The notes under the pieces: model-generated
Told to the model about the DNA's origin: nothing
The model's database searches: none
The model's input: only the letters and a program-made list of their open reading frames with translations
Translations under genes and position numbers: made by a program
NCBI RefSeq assembly: GCF_014201355.1
Contig: NZ_JACHEG010000002.1
Coordinates: 868,001-932,000, forward strand
Reading direction: 5' to 3'
Length of the DNA: 64,000 nucleotides
Source: Aliirhizobium wenxiniae
Lineage (GTDB): Bacteria; Pseudomonadota; Alphaproteobacteria; Rhizobiales; Rhizobiaceae
Shown here: positions 17,233 to 25,304 of the stretch, one piece after another
How the letters are laid out: the number at the start of each line of letters is the position of its first letter
Position numbering within the stretch: position 1 is the first letter of the stretch

Positions 17233-18591
17233 ATGAATGATGTTGCCGACGCAAAAAGCTTTTTTGATGCCAATCCCGATATCGAGGTTCTCGAAGCCTT
17301 CGTGATCGACGCGAATGGTGTTCCGCGCGGAAAGTGGATACCGCGCGAACGAGCGCTCGACGTGCTGGAAAAGGGCATGGCGATGCCGCGCTCGGTCTAT
17401 GCGCTCGATGTCTGGGGCCGGGACGTGAATGCCGCCGGGCTGGCGCAGGGTACCGGCGATCCGGACGGTTTGTGTTTTCCCATTCCCGGCACGCTGTCAC
17501 GCATCAGCTGGCTGAACAGGCCAACGGCTCAGGTTCTGCTCGGCATGCGCGATCCGGACGGCGAAGGATTTTATGGCGATCCGCGGCAGGTGCTGGCCAA
17601 TGTGCTGAAAGGTTTTGCGAAAATCGGGCTGACGCCGGTGGTGGCGACGGAACTCGAATTCTACCTGATCGACCCGCTGCGTTCGGCGCTCGATCCTGTG
17701 CGGCCGCCGAATTCGCGCGAGGGGCGTTGGCATACGGGTCAGACGCAGGTGCTTTCGATTTCCGAGTTGCAGGATTTCGAAGACGTGTTCCATGGCATTG
17801 CCAGTGCGGCGCGAGCACAGGGCATACCGGCCGACATGGTGGTGCGCGAAAACGGTCCCGGCCAGTACGAGATCAATCTCAACCATGTGCCGGATGCGCT
17901 AATGGCCGCCGATTATGCGGTGCTTTTGAAGCGGATCGTCAAGGGCGTGGCGCGGGCGAACGATCTCGACGCGACCTTCATGGCCAAACCCTATGGCATG
18001 CAGGCGGGAAGCGGCATGCATGTTCATTTCTCGCTGATCGACCAGAGCGGGCGCAATGTCTATGCCGGCGAGGACGGGCCTTCGGAAATGCTGTTCCACT
18101 CGGTCGGCGGGCTTCTGGAGAATATGGCGGAAAGCATGGCGGTGTTTGCGCCGCATGCCAATTCCTACCGGCGGCTTCGGCCATCGGAACATGCGCCAAC
18201 CTATGCGTCCTGGGGGTTCGATAACCGGTCTGCGGCGGTCAGGGTGATCACGGCGTCAAAGCCTGCAACGCGGATCGAGCATCGGGTGGCGGGGGCTGAC
18301 GTGAACCCCTATCTGGCGCTGGCGATGATCCTCAATGCGGCACTTTCCGGCATCAAGGAGAAGCGCAATCCGGGCGGGGCGATTACCGGCGACGAGCATG
18401 CGATCAACCACGATCCCTTGCCGACCAACTGGGATTATGCGCTGCGGCAGTTTGCCCGATCCACTTTCGCCTATGCCACACTCGGCCCGAAATACCGGTC
18501 GCTCTATAGTGCCTGCAAGGCACAGGAACTGGCCGAGTTTTCGCTGCGCGTCACCGACGTGGAATATGACGCCTATATAAGGACGGTATGA
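17233..18591 (+). CDS. Glutamine synthetase family protein, PuuA-like (copy 1)
   Basis: ATP-dependent ligase that probably joins glutamate to putrescine or a related amine as the first step of the gamma-glutamyl polyamine pathway. The 452-residue protein shows the N-terminal beta-grasp signature DANGVPRGKWI, the ATP/metal residues in ATELEFYLID and NGPGQYEINLNH, the catalytic GSGMHVHFSLID and the ammonia-site region WGFDNRSAAVRV, ending with VNPYLALAMILNAAL. It lacks the adenylylation loop of assimilatory GlnA. The downstream FAD oxidase gene starts one base after its stop, so the two are co-translated. A second, more distant homologue stands at 59111 with the same partner. Which copy handles putrescine is not clear from sequence. 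Confidence 0.85.
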   Translation: MNDVADAKSFFDANPDIEVLEAFVIDANGVPRGKWIPRERALDVLEKGMAMPRSVYALDVWGRDVNAAGLAQGTGDPDGLCFPIPGTLSRISWLNRPTAQVLLGMRDPDGEGFYGDPRQVLANVLKGFAKIGLTPVVATELEFYLIDPLRSALDPVRPPNSREGRWHTGQTQVLSISELQDFEDVFHGIASAARAQGIPADMVVRENGPGQYEINLNHVPDALMAADYAVLLKRIVKGVARANDLDATFMAKPYGMQAGSGMHVHFSLIDQSGRNVYAGEDGPSEMLFHSVGGLLENMAESMAVFAPHANSYRRLRPSEHAPTYASWGFDNRSAAVRVITASKPATRIEHRVAGADVNPYLALAMILNAALSGIKEKRNPGGAITGDEHAINHDPLPTNWDYALRQFARSTFAYATLGPKYRSLYSACKAQELAEFSLRVTDVEYDAYIRTV

Positions 18592-18592
18592 G

Positions 18593-19897
18593 ATGACGTT
18601 TCGAGACAGCGCCACCAATCCCGGCCATACCGGCTCCTGGTATGCGGCAAGCGCCAATGACAAGCGCGTGCGCCCTGCCCTTGCCGGCGATATCGAGACC
18701 GATATCTGCATCATCGGCGCCGGTTTCACCGGCATATCGGCGGCGCTGGAGCTTTCAGAGCGCGGTTTCTCGGTCGTGGTGCTGGAGGCGGAACGGATCG
18801 GTTTCGGCGCGTCCGGCCGCAATGGCGGGCAGATCGTCAACGGCTACAGTCGTGATCTGGAAACGATTGCCGGGCGTTACGGCCGCGACAAGGCGATCGA
18901 GCTTGGCAAGATGTCGCTCGAAGGCGGCAATATCATCCGCGAGCGGGTCGAAAAATATGCGATCGACTGCGACCTCGAACATGGCGGGTTCTTTGCGGCC
19001 TTCACCGACAAGCAGATCCGCGAGATGGAGCATCACAAGGCCGACTGGGAACGCCATGGGCATCCGGGTCTGGAAATGGTGTCGAAGGCGGACGTGGGCA
19101 AATATGTGAAGACCGATCGGTATGCCGGCGGAATGATCGACAAGCTCGGCGGGCATATCCATCCGCTGAACCTCGTGCTCGGCGAGGCACGCGCTGCGGA
19201 AAACCTCGGTGCGAAGATTTTCGAGGGCTCGCGGGTGATTGCGGTCGACACCGACAAGGCTCGGCCCGTCGTCAGTACAGGCGCCGGTTCGGTGACGGCC
19301 TCCTATGTGCTGATCTGCGGCAATGCCTATCTGGCACCGCTTTTCCCAAAGGTGCATGGCCGGATGATGCCGGTATCGAGCCAGGTGATGGTGACAGAAC
19401 CGCTTGAGGCTTCGCTGATCGAGAGCTTGCTGCCGGCGAATTACTGCGTCGAGGATGCCAATTATATTCTCGACTATTATCGCCGCACCTCAGACAACCG
19501 GCTGCTTTATGGCGGTGGCATCGGTTACGGCGGCAATGATCCGAAGAACCTGACCGGCGTGATCCGTCCTAACATGCTGAAAACGTTTCCGCAGCTGAAG
19601 GACACGAAGATCGATTATGCGTGGAGCGGCAATTTCGCGCTGACTCTGACCCGCATCCCGCATATGGGCAAGCTGAGCGACCAGGTCTATTTCTCCCACG
19701 GCGACAGCGGCCATGGGGTAACGACGACGCATCTCTTGGGAAAGATCCTCGGCGAGGCGGTGGCCGGCCATGCCGAGCGGTTCGACGTCTGGGCATCGCT
19801 GCCCAACCTGCCCTTCCCCGGCGGGCGGATGTTCCGCGTGCCGCTTACCGCGCTTGGCGCGTGGTATTACGGCATCAGGGACAAGTTGGGCGTCTGA
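18593..19897 (+). CDS. FAD-dependent oxidoreductase, PuuB-like gamma-glutamylputrescine oxidase (copy 1)
   Basis: Flavoprotein that likely oxidises the gamma-glutamylated amine to the aldehyde with release of ammonia. The 434-residue protein begins with a WYAASAN segment typical of this group. Next comes the FAD fold CIIGAGFTGISAALELSERG, then GFGASGRNGGQIVNG, which is the characteristic SGRNGGQ stretch of PuuB/OrdA-type oxidases. HIHPLNLVLGEARAAE and the closing HGDSGHGVTTTHLLGKILGE complete the DAO fold. The start codon lies within two bases of the puuA-like stop. It is convergent with the TetR gene, with only 13 bases between the stops. The paralogue at 60564 shares the layout but differs clearly in sequence. 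Confidence 0.87.
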   Translation: MTFRDSATNPGHTGSWYAASANDKRVRPALAGDIETDICIIGAGFTGISAALELSERGFSVVVLEAERIGFGASGRNGGQIVNGYSRDLETIAGRYGRDKAIELGKMSLEGGNIIRERVEKYAIDCDLEHGGFFAAFTDKQIREMEHHKADWERHGHPGLEMVSKADVGKYVKTDRYAGGMIDKLGGHIHPLNLVLGEARAAENLGAKIFEGSRVIAVDTDKARPVVSTGAGSVTASYVLICGNAYLAPLFPKVHGRMMPVSSQVMVTEPLEASLIESLLPANYCVEDANYILDYYRRTSDNRLLYGGGIGYGGNDPKNLTGVIRPNMLKTFPQLKDTKIDYAWSGNFALTLTRIPHMGKLSDQVYFSHGDSGHGVTTTHLLGKILGEAVAGHAERFDVWASLPNLPFPGGRMFRVPLTALGAWYYGIRDKLGV

Positions 19898-19910
19898 CGA
19901 CGCCCGAAAC

Positions 19911-20591
19911 TTACGCGATTGCCGGGAAATGTCCCTTGAGGAAATAGGTCGCGTGGGTGCGCACGATCGACTTGAACTGGCCGGAGATCTGGGCCGCTTC
20001 AGCAGGCACCATCAGGGCCAGACGCAGGGTGGCGCCGGCCATGTGGAACATGACGAACAGGGTCTGCGCATAACTTTCGCGCAGCGGTTCGGCGACGAAA
20101 TGCTTGGTCAGCTGGAAGAAGCCATCCGCCTGGGCGCGCGTCTCGGCGATATCAAGGTCGGCAAGCGCCTTGTCCGCCTGGATTGCGTTGAGCAGGTCCT
20201 GCGTCGAGGGTTCCTGCCGCATGCGCTCGTAATACATGTCGAACAAATCATCGGTGGCGCGCAAGGCGTCGTCGGCGGTTTCAATATGCGAAACATGGCC
20301 GGCAATCAGTTCGCGAACCTCTTCGACATAAAGCTCATAGAGCATGGCGATGATGGCCGACTTGTTGGGGAAATACTGGTAAACCGAAGCGATGGGACCG
20401 CCAGAAAGCGCTGCAATCTCCTTCATGGTGACCGCATCAATACCCTTCTGCCCGATCAGTTCCTTCGCGACTTTCAGGATCTCGCCGATACGCTCACGAC
20501 TTCTTTCCTGTTTCGGCACCCGGCGAAGCGCGGCACGACCCGCGCCCTGGCTAGACTCCTGCATGCGATCTCTTTTCCCACCAACACTCAT
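19911..20591 (-). CDS. TetR/AcrR family transcriptional regulator
   Basis: A 226-residue one-component repressor. Residues about 28-80 form the TetR helix-turn-helix: SRERIGEILKVAKELIGQKG, then DAVTMKEIAALSGGPIASVY and QYFPNKSAIIAMLYELY. The C-terminal helical domain binds an unknown ligand. It is convergent with the amine-oxidase gene and upstream of gluconokinase on the same strand, but 140 bases separate its ATG... from nothing obviously controlled; the region ahead of it (20592-20700) holds the A/T-rich start of its own transcript. The target genes cannot be named from context; the neighbouring polyamine set is one option. Confidence 0.88.
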   Translation of the reverse strand: MSVGGKRDRMQESSQGAGRAALRRVPKQERSRERIGEILKVAKELIGQKGIDAVTMKEIAALSGGPIASVYQYFPNKSAIIAMLYELYVEEVRELIAGHVSHIETADDALRATDDLFDMYYERMRQEPSTQDLLNAIQADKALADLDIAETRAQADGFFQLTKHFVAEPLRESYAQTLFVMFHMAGATLRLALMVPAEAAQISGQFKSIVRTHATYFLKGHFPAIA

Positions 20592-20731
20592 TGACCAAAC
20601 GATGTCGGCGAAACCGACAACGCTAATTGAGTGTTATACGTAATAGGGTGAGGTTCAGATCACCGGGCCAAGCAAAAAATCTAAATAAAAGATTAATTCG
20701 TCAAGAAATGCCGATCCCGGCGAGCTATCGC

Positions 20732-21253
20732 TCAACTATCTTCTCGCCATAGCTTTTCCAGCCTGCCGATCGCATCCTCCACGATCTGCGGAACCGAGGC
20801 GTCGATATCGACGGTCACCACATTAACCTCATCCTCCGGGCTTTCAAGCGTTGCAAGCTGACTCTGCAGCAAGGAGGTCGGCATGAAGTGGCCCTTGCGA
20901 GCGCCCATGCGGGAGGCCAAAAGCTCCGGCGAGCCCTTGAGGAACACGAAGTAGAGCGGATCACCGCCAGCAGATCGAAGTCTTTCGCGGTAAATCTTCT
21001 TCAAAGACGAGCATGTCACGACAATATCTTCCCCGGCAGAGCGGGCGGTCTTGAGTTCGTTGCCGATGATATCCAGCCACGGCCAGCGATCTTCGTCCGT
21101 CAGCGGCGTGCCTTCCGCCATCTTCTTGACGTTCGCCTCCGGATGCAGCCTATCTCCTTCGACGAACTTGCAGCCGAGACGGTTTGCCAGAAGATCGGCA
21201 ATCGACGTCTTGCCGGCGCCGCTAACCCCCATGACGATGATCGTCTTCGACAT
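20732..21253 (-). CDS. gntK: Gluconokinase (GntK type)
   Basis: Phosphorylates D-gluconate to 6-phosphogluconate with ATP in the cytoplasm, feeding the Entner-Doudoroff and pentose phosphate routes. The 173-residue protein has the P-loop VMGVSGAGKTSIADLLA at the N-terminus, CKFVEGDRLHPEANVKKMAEG with the gluconate-binding DxxHP-type motif, GTPLTDEDRWPWLD, VVTCSSLKKIYRERLR and GHFMPTSLLQSQLATLE, all diagnostic. The ATG at 21253 follows GGGAGAA and gives a normal family start; the longer frame adds ten unrelated residues. It follows the AbrB-type membrane protein gene by 45 bases on the same strand, possibly one transcript. zwf and pgl, which make the same product, lie far away in this window. 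Confidence 0.95.
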   Translation of the reverse strand: MSKTIIVMGVSGAGKTSIADLLANRLGCKFVEGDRLHPEANVKKMAEGTPLTDEDRWPWLDIIGNELKTARSAGEDIVVTCSSLKKIYRERLRSAGGDPLYFVFLKGSPELLASRMGARKGHFMPTSLLQSQLATLESPEDEVNVVTVDIDASVPQIVEDAIGRLEKLWREDS

Positions 21254-21298
21254 TCGTTCTTCTCCCTGCTTGTGTCTGCGCATCTGACGCGACGAATT

Positions 21299-22330
21299 TT
21301 ATTTCAATCTTGCATCCCTGCCGATGACGAGCGGCATCAGCACGGACAGGAACATCAGCCTTAGCACATGATGGGCGCCGACATAGGTGGGATCGGCATG
21401 AAGCATGACGGCCATGGCGGCCATAGTTTCCAGCCCGCCGGGAGAAAACGCGATTAGCGCCGCATCAAGCGGCACATTGGCGAAATAGGAGACGATAACG
21501 GCAATGCTCCCCGCAAGCGCCATCACGACGACCGTGACGACCAAGCCCGAAACGATGGCAAGGCGCAGATCGGCGAAGGACAGGCCGGAAAAGCGCGAAC
21601 CGATCAACGAGCCGAGCAATACATAGATCGGGATCAGCAGCCAGTTGGGAACGGCGCCCGAAACGGTGCCGGTGATATGGGTGGAGATGGAGACAAAAAC
21701 GCCGCCAAGCAGAAGGGCCGCGGGAAACTTCCAACGCTGGAAAAGCAGGCCGAAACCGGCTGATGCAATCAGCATCACGACGAAGATCGGCATGCTCATC
21801 GCGTCGGGCAGAACGATCACGTCGGTGTCGGCCAAATCAAAGAATTCAACGATCAGCGGGACACTGATCGTCAGCGCAAGCACGCGCACGCTCTGGGAAA
21901 TGCTGACGGCGCGAAGATCACAGCGCATTTCGGCGGCGAGGCTCAGAACATACCCCAGATGGCCGGGCGATGCGGCAAGAAGCGCTGTCGTGCGATCGTA
22001 ACGGAACAGGCGCTGAAGCACCCAGGCCGCCGAAAAAAGCAGGATAATGATCGCCACGAAGACCATGACAAAGCTGAGCGGCCAGGTGCGTGCCGCAACA
22101 AAAATCTCCGGCGTAACTGTCGAGCCCATCGATATGCCGATGATCACGAAGCAGGCGTTCCGGACGATAAGCGGGACGCCCAGACGAAGTCCGGTTAGAC
22201 CAGCAAAGGTGACAGCAAGCGCCGGTCCGATGAGATAGGGGGCAGGAAAGCCTATTGCGATAGCTATAAGTGCGCCGGCAGTTCCGATCAGCAACGTTAT
22301 AAAAAATTGGCGCAGTTCGGGAAAATTCAT
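21299..22330 (-). CDS. AbrB family membrane protein (putative ammonia monooxygenase-like family)
   Basis: A 343-residue integral membrane protein with about ten hydrophobic helices arranged as two repeats, each beginning with a segment like IGFPAPYLIGPALAVTFAGL or FSGLSFADLRLAIVSGLVV. Proteins of this type are annotated AbrB or, misleadingly, putative ammonia monooxygenase; transport or membrane regulation has been suggested, but the function is not established. The helix with SPGHLGYVLSLAAEM and the one with SPGGLETMAAMAVMLHAD carry the conserved SPGG/SPGH motifs of the family. The ATG at 22330 begins right before the first helix. Gluconokinase follows after 45 bases. Nothing in the sequence links it to ammonia. 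Confidence 0.8.
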   Translation of the reverse strand: MNFPELRQFFITLLIGTAGALIAIAIGFPAPYLIGPALAVTFAGLTGLRLGVPLIVRNACFVIIGISMGSTVTPEIFVAARTWPLSFVMVFVAIIILLFSAAWVLQRLFRYDRTTALLAASPGHLGYVLSLAAEMRCDLRAVSISQSVRVLALTISVPLIVEFFDLADTDVIVLPDAMSMPIFVVMLIASAGFGLLFQRWKFPAALLLGGVFVSISTHITGTVSGAVPNWLLIPIYVLLGSLIGSRFSGLSFADLRLAIVSGLVVTVVVMALAGSIAVIVSYFANVPLDAALIAFSPGGLETMAAMAVMLHADPTYVGAHHVLRLMFLSVLMPLVIGRDARLK

Positions 22331-22456
22331 ACAGACCGGCCCTGATACCTGTCGATGCAACAGGCTGCCGACACGGCAGACTGCCGGCATGGCAAGACAT
22401 AATTCGTTCTAGCCACTGCGGCAGGAAGGTCAACCAAGTGCGGTCGCCAGAAACAA

Positions 22457-22481
22457 AAAACGCCGGAGCGACCGGCGTTTT
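22457..22481 (-). terminator. Rho-independent terminator of rirA
   Basis: AAAACGCCGG and CCGGCGTTTT make a 10-base-pair stem around a five-base loop, followed on the minus strand by a run of T. It lies 24 bases past the rirA stop. Confidence 0.85.
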
Positions 22482-22504
22482 TCGTCGAAAAAGCTTTGGT
22501 GAGA

Positions 22505-22978
22505 TCAGGCCGCCGGAGCGACAACCTTCTTCATATCGACCGCATCGAGGCCGAGGAGGAAGTTGATCTGCGGACGTGCCTTGACCAGATCGTCGATCGT
22601 GTATTCGGCCAGAACATCAAAGAAGGCGTTCAATGCCTTGCGAAGCGCGGAGTTGAGACCGCAGCTATCGACCAGAGGACATTCGATCGCGCCGTCATCC
22701 TCGAAACATTCCGCCATCGCGAAACTGTCTTCGGTGACACGCACGACGTCGAAGAGAGTGATCTTGTCGGCTGCGCGACCAAGCTTCACGCCGCCATTGC
22801 GTCCACGAACCGTCTCGACCAGGCCAGCCTTGTTAAGCGGCTGCAGGATCTTGAACAGGAACAGTTCGGACACGCCATATGCCCTGGCAATCTCCGGAAT
22901 GCGGCTGAGATGGCCGTGATTGGCTGCACAATACATCAGCATTCTTACAGCATAATTGGTCTGTTTGGTCAGGCGCAT
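22505..22978 (-). CDS. rirA: Rhizobial iron regulator RirA (Rrf2 family)
   Basis: Fe-S cluster-sensing repressor that shuts off iron-uptake genes when iron is plentiful in Rhizobiales. The 157-residue protein matches the RirA pattern over its whole length: MRLTKQTNYAVRMLMYCAAN, the winged helix LSRIPEIARAYGVSELFLF, GRNGGVKLGR, and the cluster-binding cysteines at 91, 100 and 106 in AECFEDDGAIECPLVDSCGL. The second and third cysteines are one position later than I remember for the R. leguminosarum protein because of an extra residue in EDDG. The C-terminal tail has lost the small insertion seen in other species. It is monocistronic, with its own terminator, and an Irr-box-like dyad lies about 50 bases upstream. 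Confidence 0.96.
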   Translation of the reverse strand: MRLTKQTNYAVRMLMYCAANHGHLSRIPEIARAYGVSELFLFKILQPLNKAGLVETVRGRNGGVKLGRAADKITLFDVVRVTEDSFAMAECFEDDGAIECPLVDSCGLNSALRKALNAFFDVLAEYTIDDLVKARPQINFLLGLDAVDMKKVVAPAA

Positions 22979-23025
22979 GATGGTCTCCGAAGACTCGAGA
23001 GAACTCTATATAGACGCTTCCCTAG

Positions 23026-23042
23026 TTTTGAACAATTCCAAA
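23026..23042 (-). promoter_or_regulatory. Irr-box (ICE)-like dyad upstream of rirA
   Basis: TTTTGAA-CAA-TTCCAAA has the 7-3-7 architecture of the iron-control element bound by Irr (remembered consensus TTTAGAA-N3-TTCTAAA), matching 12 of 14 arm positions. It lies 48 bases before the rirA start, in the promoter zone. Irr and RirA are known to control each other in Agrobacterium, so an Irr site here fits. The match is by eye. Confidence 0.55.
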
Positions 23043-23436
23043 ATAGGAAAATCGGGATCATGTTTTCAAGTGCACTAATTCACCGAATACACAAAAAAGC
23101 AAATCCTGAATGAAGCGATCAACATAAAGCAACCACTAGGTGCGGTTTTCCCGGTGGCGATCACCATCTGCTTACACCCGCGTCAGCGTGCAATCCTTGA
23201 CAAAGGACATTCATACCATGGCTGTGACAAATAGGTTCAGCACCACCTTGATCGGGCGCCGGAAGTTTTCTTGCGAGGAAACTGTAGGCCTGCTGAGACC
23301 AGCTATCAGAAAAAACGCCCTGCGCCAGCGAACCATATGCCCACTCGCAGACTTCACGCCCTTTCACCGCATGCCTTTCGCGCCACATCATTAGCGGGCT
23401 TTGGCTGACATGTTTGAAATAGGCTGCTGGGACGGC
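23043..23436. other. Region without a convincing gene between rirA and a small membrane peptide
   Basis: About 390 bases. A 58-codon frame on the plus strand from 23218 and a 76-codon frame on the minus strand from 23391 overlap each other, and neither shows a domain or a good start context except a modest AAAGGA before 23218. I see no stable terminator, tRNA or repeat. Confidence 0.5.
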
Positions 23437-23565
23437 TCAACCGATAGACATCGCGATAGCAATCGCTGCGGAAACGCCCAAGGTTATCGTGATTGCCAGG
23501 ATGCTTAGGCCAATACGCGCCAAATACGTGCGACGGGCACGCTTTTCGTCCCATTCGTAAACCAT
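23437..23565 (-). CDS. Small single-pass membrane protein (42 residues)
   Basis: A short gene missed by a length cut-off. It reads MVYEWDEKRARRTYLARIGL, then a hydrophobic helix SILAITITLGVSAAIAIAMS, and ends IG. A charged, positive N-terminus followed by one transmembrane helix predicts an inner-membrane peptide with the N-terminus in the cytoplasm. A good ribosome binding site (GTAGGAGTGGGAG) lies about eight bases upstream of the ATG. Codon use is like that of the neighbouring genes. No function is known to me; it could modulate a membrane complex or be a stress peptide. A similar-sized membrane peptide is encoded at 57496. Confidence 0.6.
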   Translation of the reverse strand: MVYEWDEKRARRTYLARIGLSILAITITLGVSAAIAIAMSIG

Positions 23566-23696
23566 TACACAACTCCCACTCCTACCCGCGTCAAATTAGG
23601 GCAACTGGCGACTACGTCAACCTTTCGTGAGGGGTAGTTGATTAAGCGAAAGCTGGATGGCGGATACGATCATACCCGCCATCGATGGTATCCAGA

Positions 23697-25193
23697 TTAT
23701 TTCATGACCGGCATGACGAATTCTGCGCCGTCCTTGATACCGGAGGGCCAACGGGCGGTGATCGTCTTGGTCTTGGTCCAGAACTTGATCGAATCCGTGC
23801 CGTGCTGGTTGAGGTCGCCGAAAGATGACGCCTTCCAGCCGCCGAAGGAATGGTAGGCGAGCGGAACCGGGATCGGCACGTTGATGCCGATCATGCCGAT
23901 GTTGATGCGGGATGCGAAATCGCGGGCGGCATCGCCATCACGGGTATAGATCGCGACGCCATTGCCGTATTCGTGTTTCATCGGCAGCGACAGGGCCTCC
24001 TCGTAATTGGTCGCGCGGACGACGGAGAGCACGGGGCCGAAGATTTCCTGCTTGTAGATTTCCATGTCCGGCGTGACGTTGTCGAACAGCGAGCCGCCGA
24101 CGAAATAGCCGTTCTCATATCCCTGCAGCTTGAAGCCGCGGCCATCGACGAGAAGCTTGGCCCCCTCTTCGACGCCCTTGTCGATCAGGCCGTTGATACG
24201 CTCCTGCGCCGCCTTGGTGACAACCGGCCCCAGGTCGGCCTTGTCATCGGTATAAGGGCCGATGCGCAGGCTTTCGATCTTCGGGATCAGCTTGTCGACC
24301 AGACGGTTGGCGGTTTCCTCGCCGACCGGGACGGCAACGGAAACGGCCATGCAGCGCTCGCCGGCAGAACCGTAACCTGCACCCATCAGCGCGTTGACCG
24401 CCTGATCGAGATCGGCATCCGGCATGATGATCATATGGTTCTTGGCGCCGCCGAAGCACTGGGCGCGCTTGCCGTTCTGAGCTGCCGTTCCATAGACATA
24501 ACGGGCAATCGGTGTGGAGCCGACGAAGGATACGGCACCGATATCCGGATCAGTCAGGATCGCATCGACAGCCGCCTTGTCGCCGTTGATGACATTGAGG
24601 ATGCCGGCAGGCAGGCCGGCCTCGATCATCAGTTCGGCGAGACGAAGCGGAACTGACGGATCACGCTCGGACGGTTTGAGGATGAAAGCGTTGCCGCAGG
24701 CGATTGCCGGCGCGAACATCCACATCGGGATCATGCCGGGGAAATTGAAGGGCGTGATGCCGGCGCCGATGCCGACCGGCTGGCGGATCGAATACATGTC
24801 GATTGCCGGGCCGGCGCCTTCGGTGAACTCGCCCTTGGAGAGATGCGGGATGCCGATGACGAATTCGCAGACTTCCAGGCCGCGGACGATATCGCCCTTC
24901 GAATCCTCGACCGTCTTGCCGTGTTCCTTTGACAGCATGACTGCAAGCTCATCCATATTCTGGTTGAGCAGATCGACGAACTTCATGAAAACGCGGGCGC
25001 GGCGCTGGGGGTTGGTGGCGGCCCATGCCGGCTGAGCCGCCTTGGCGTTTTCAACCGCGGCGCGGATTTCGGATACGCTTGCAAGCGCGACCTTGGCCTG
25101 CACTTCGCCGGTTGCCGGGTTAAAGACGTCGGCGGTGCGACCGCTGGTTCCAGCGACACGCTTGCCGCCAATGAAATGACCGATTTCCTGCAT
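23697..25193 (-). CDS. mmsA: CoA-acylating methylmalonate-semialdehyde dehydrogenase
   Basis: Oxidises methylmalonate semialdehyde or malonate semialdehyde to propionyl-CoA or acetyl-CoA with NAD and CoA; used in valine, thymine, beta-alanine and myo-inositol breakdown. The 498-residue protein starts MQEIGHFIGGKRVAGTSGRT, has FNFPGMIPMWMFAPAIACGN and LKPSERDPSVPLRL of MmsA-type aldehyde dehydrogenases, and the catalytic cysteine in GSAGERCMAVSVAVPVG near residue 285. The usual general-base Glu position carries the MmsA-typical FGGAKNHMIIMPDA stretch. The length is normal for the family. It is divergent from a LysR gene 111 bases away with a dyad between them, so it is probably under LysR control. 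Confidence 0.95.
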   Translation of the reverse strand: MQEIGHFIGGKRVAGTSGRTADVFNPATGEVQAKVALASVSEIRAAVENAKAAQPAWAATNPQRRARVFMKFVDLLNQNMDELAVMLSKEHGKTVEDSKGDIVRGLEVCEFVIGIPHLSKGEFTEGAGPAIDMYSIRQPVGIGAGITPFNFPGMIPMWMFAPAIACGNAFILKPSERDPSVPLRLAELMIEAGLPAGILNVINGDKAAVDAILTDPDIGAVSFVGSTPIARYVYGTAAQNGKRAQCFGGAKNHMIIMPDADLDQAVNALMGAGYGSAGERCMAVSVAVPVGEETANRLVDKLIPKIESLRIGPYTDDKADLGPVVTKAAQERINGLIDKGVEEGAKLLVDGRGFKLQGYENGYFVGGSLFDNVTPDMEIYKQEIFGPVLSVVRATNYEEALSLPMKHEYGNGVAIYTRDGDAARDFASRINIGMIGINVPIPVPLAYHSFGGWKASSFGDLNQHGTDSIKFWTKTKTITARWPSGIKDGAEFVMPVMK

Positions 25194-25235
25194 GGGTTTC
25201 CTCCTGGTTTTCTATAGCGGACAGAATGTCACTCG

Positions 25236-25282
25236 AATTTGCGCAATTCAACGCGATAGTTTACGCAACTGTTGTGCAAATT
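25236..25282. promoter_or_regulatory. Inverted repeat pair between mmsA and the LysR gene
   Basis: AATTTGCGCAA at 25236-25246 and TTGTGCAAATT at 25272-25282 are inverted copies with one mismatch, 25 bases apart. They lie within the divergent promoter region. LysR regulators usually bind such dyads, so this is the likely operator of the adjacent regulator. Confidence 0.5.
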
Positions 25283-25304
25283 TCGACATTAGACGGTGAC
25301 GCAA

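Noticed and set aside
23218..23394. A 58-codon plus-strand frame after rirA with AAAGGA upstream
   Set aside because: It overlaps an equally open minus-strand frame, has no domain or hydrophobic segment, and codon use is not convincing.
23640..23696. Imperfect dyad around GGATGGCGG and CCCGCCATC after mmsA
   Set aside because: The stem is interrupted by a long loop and there is no T tract, so a terminator call is too weak.
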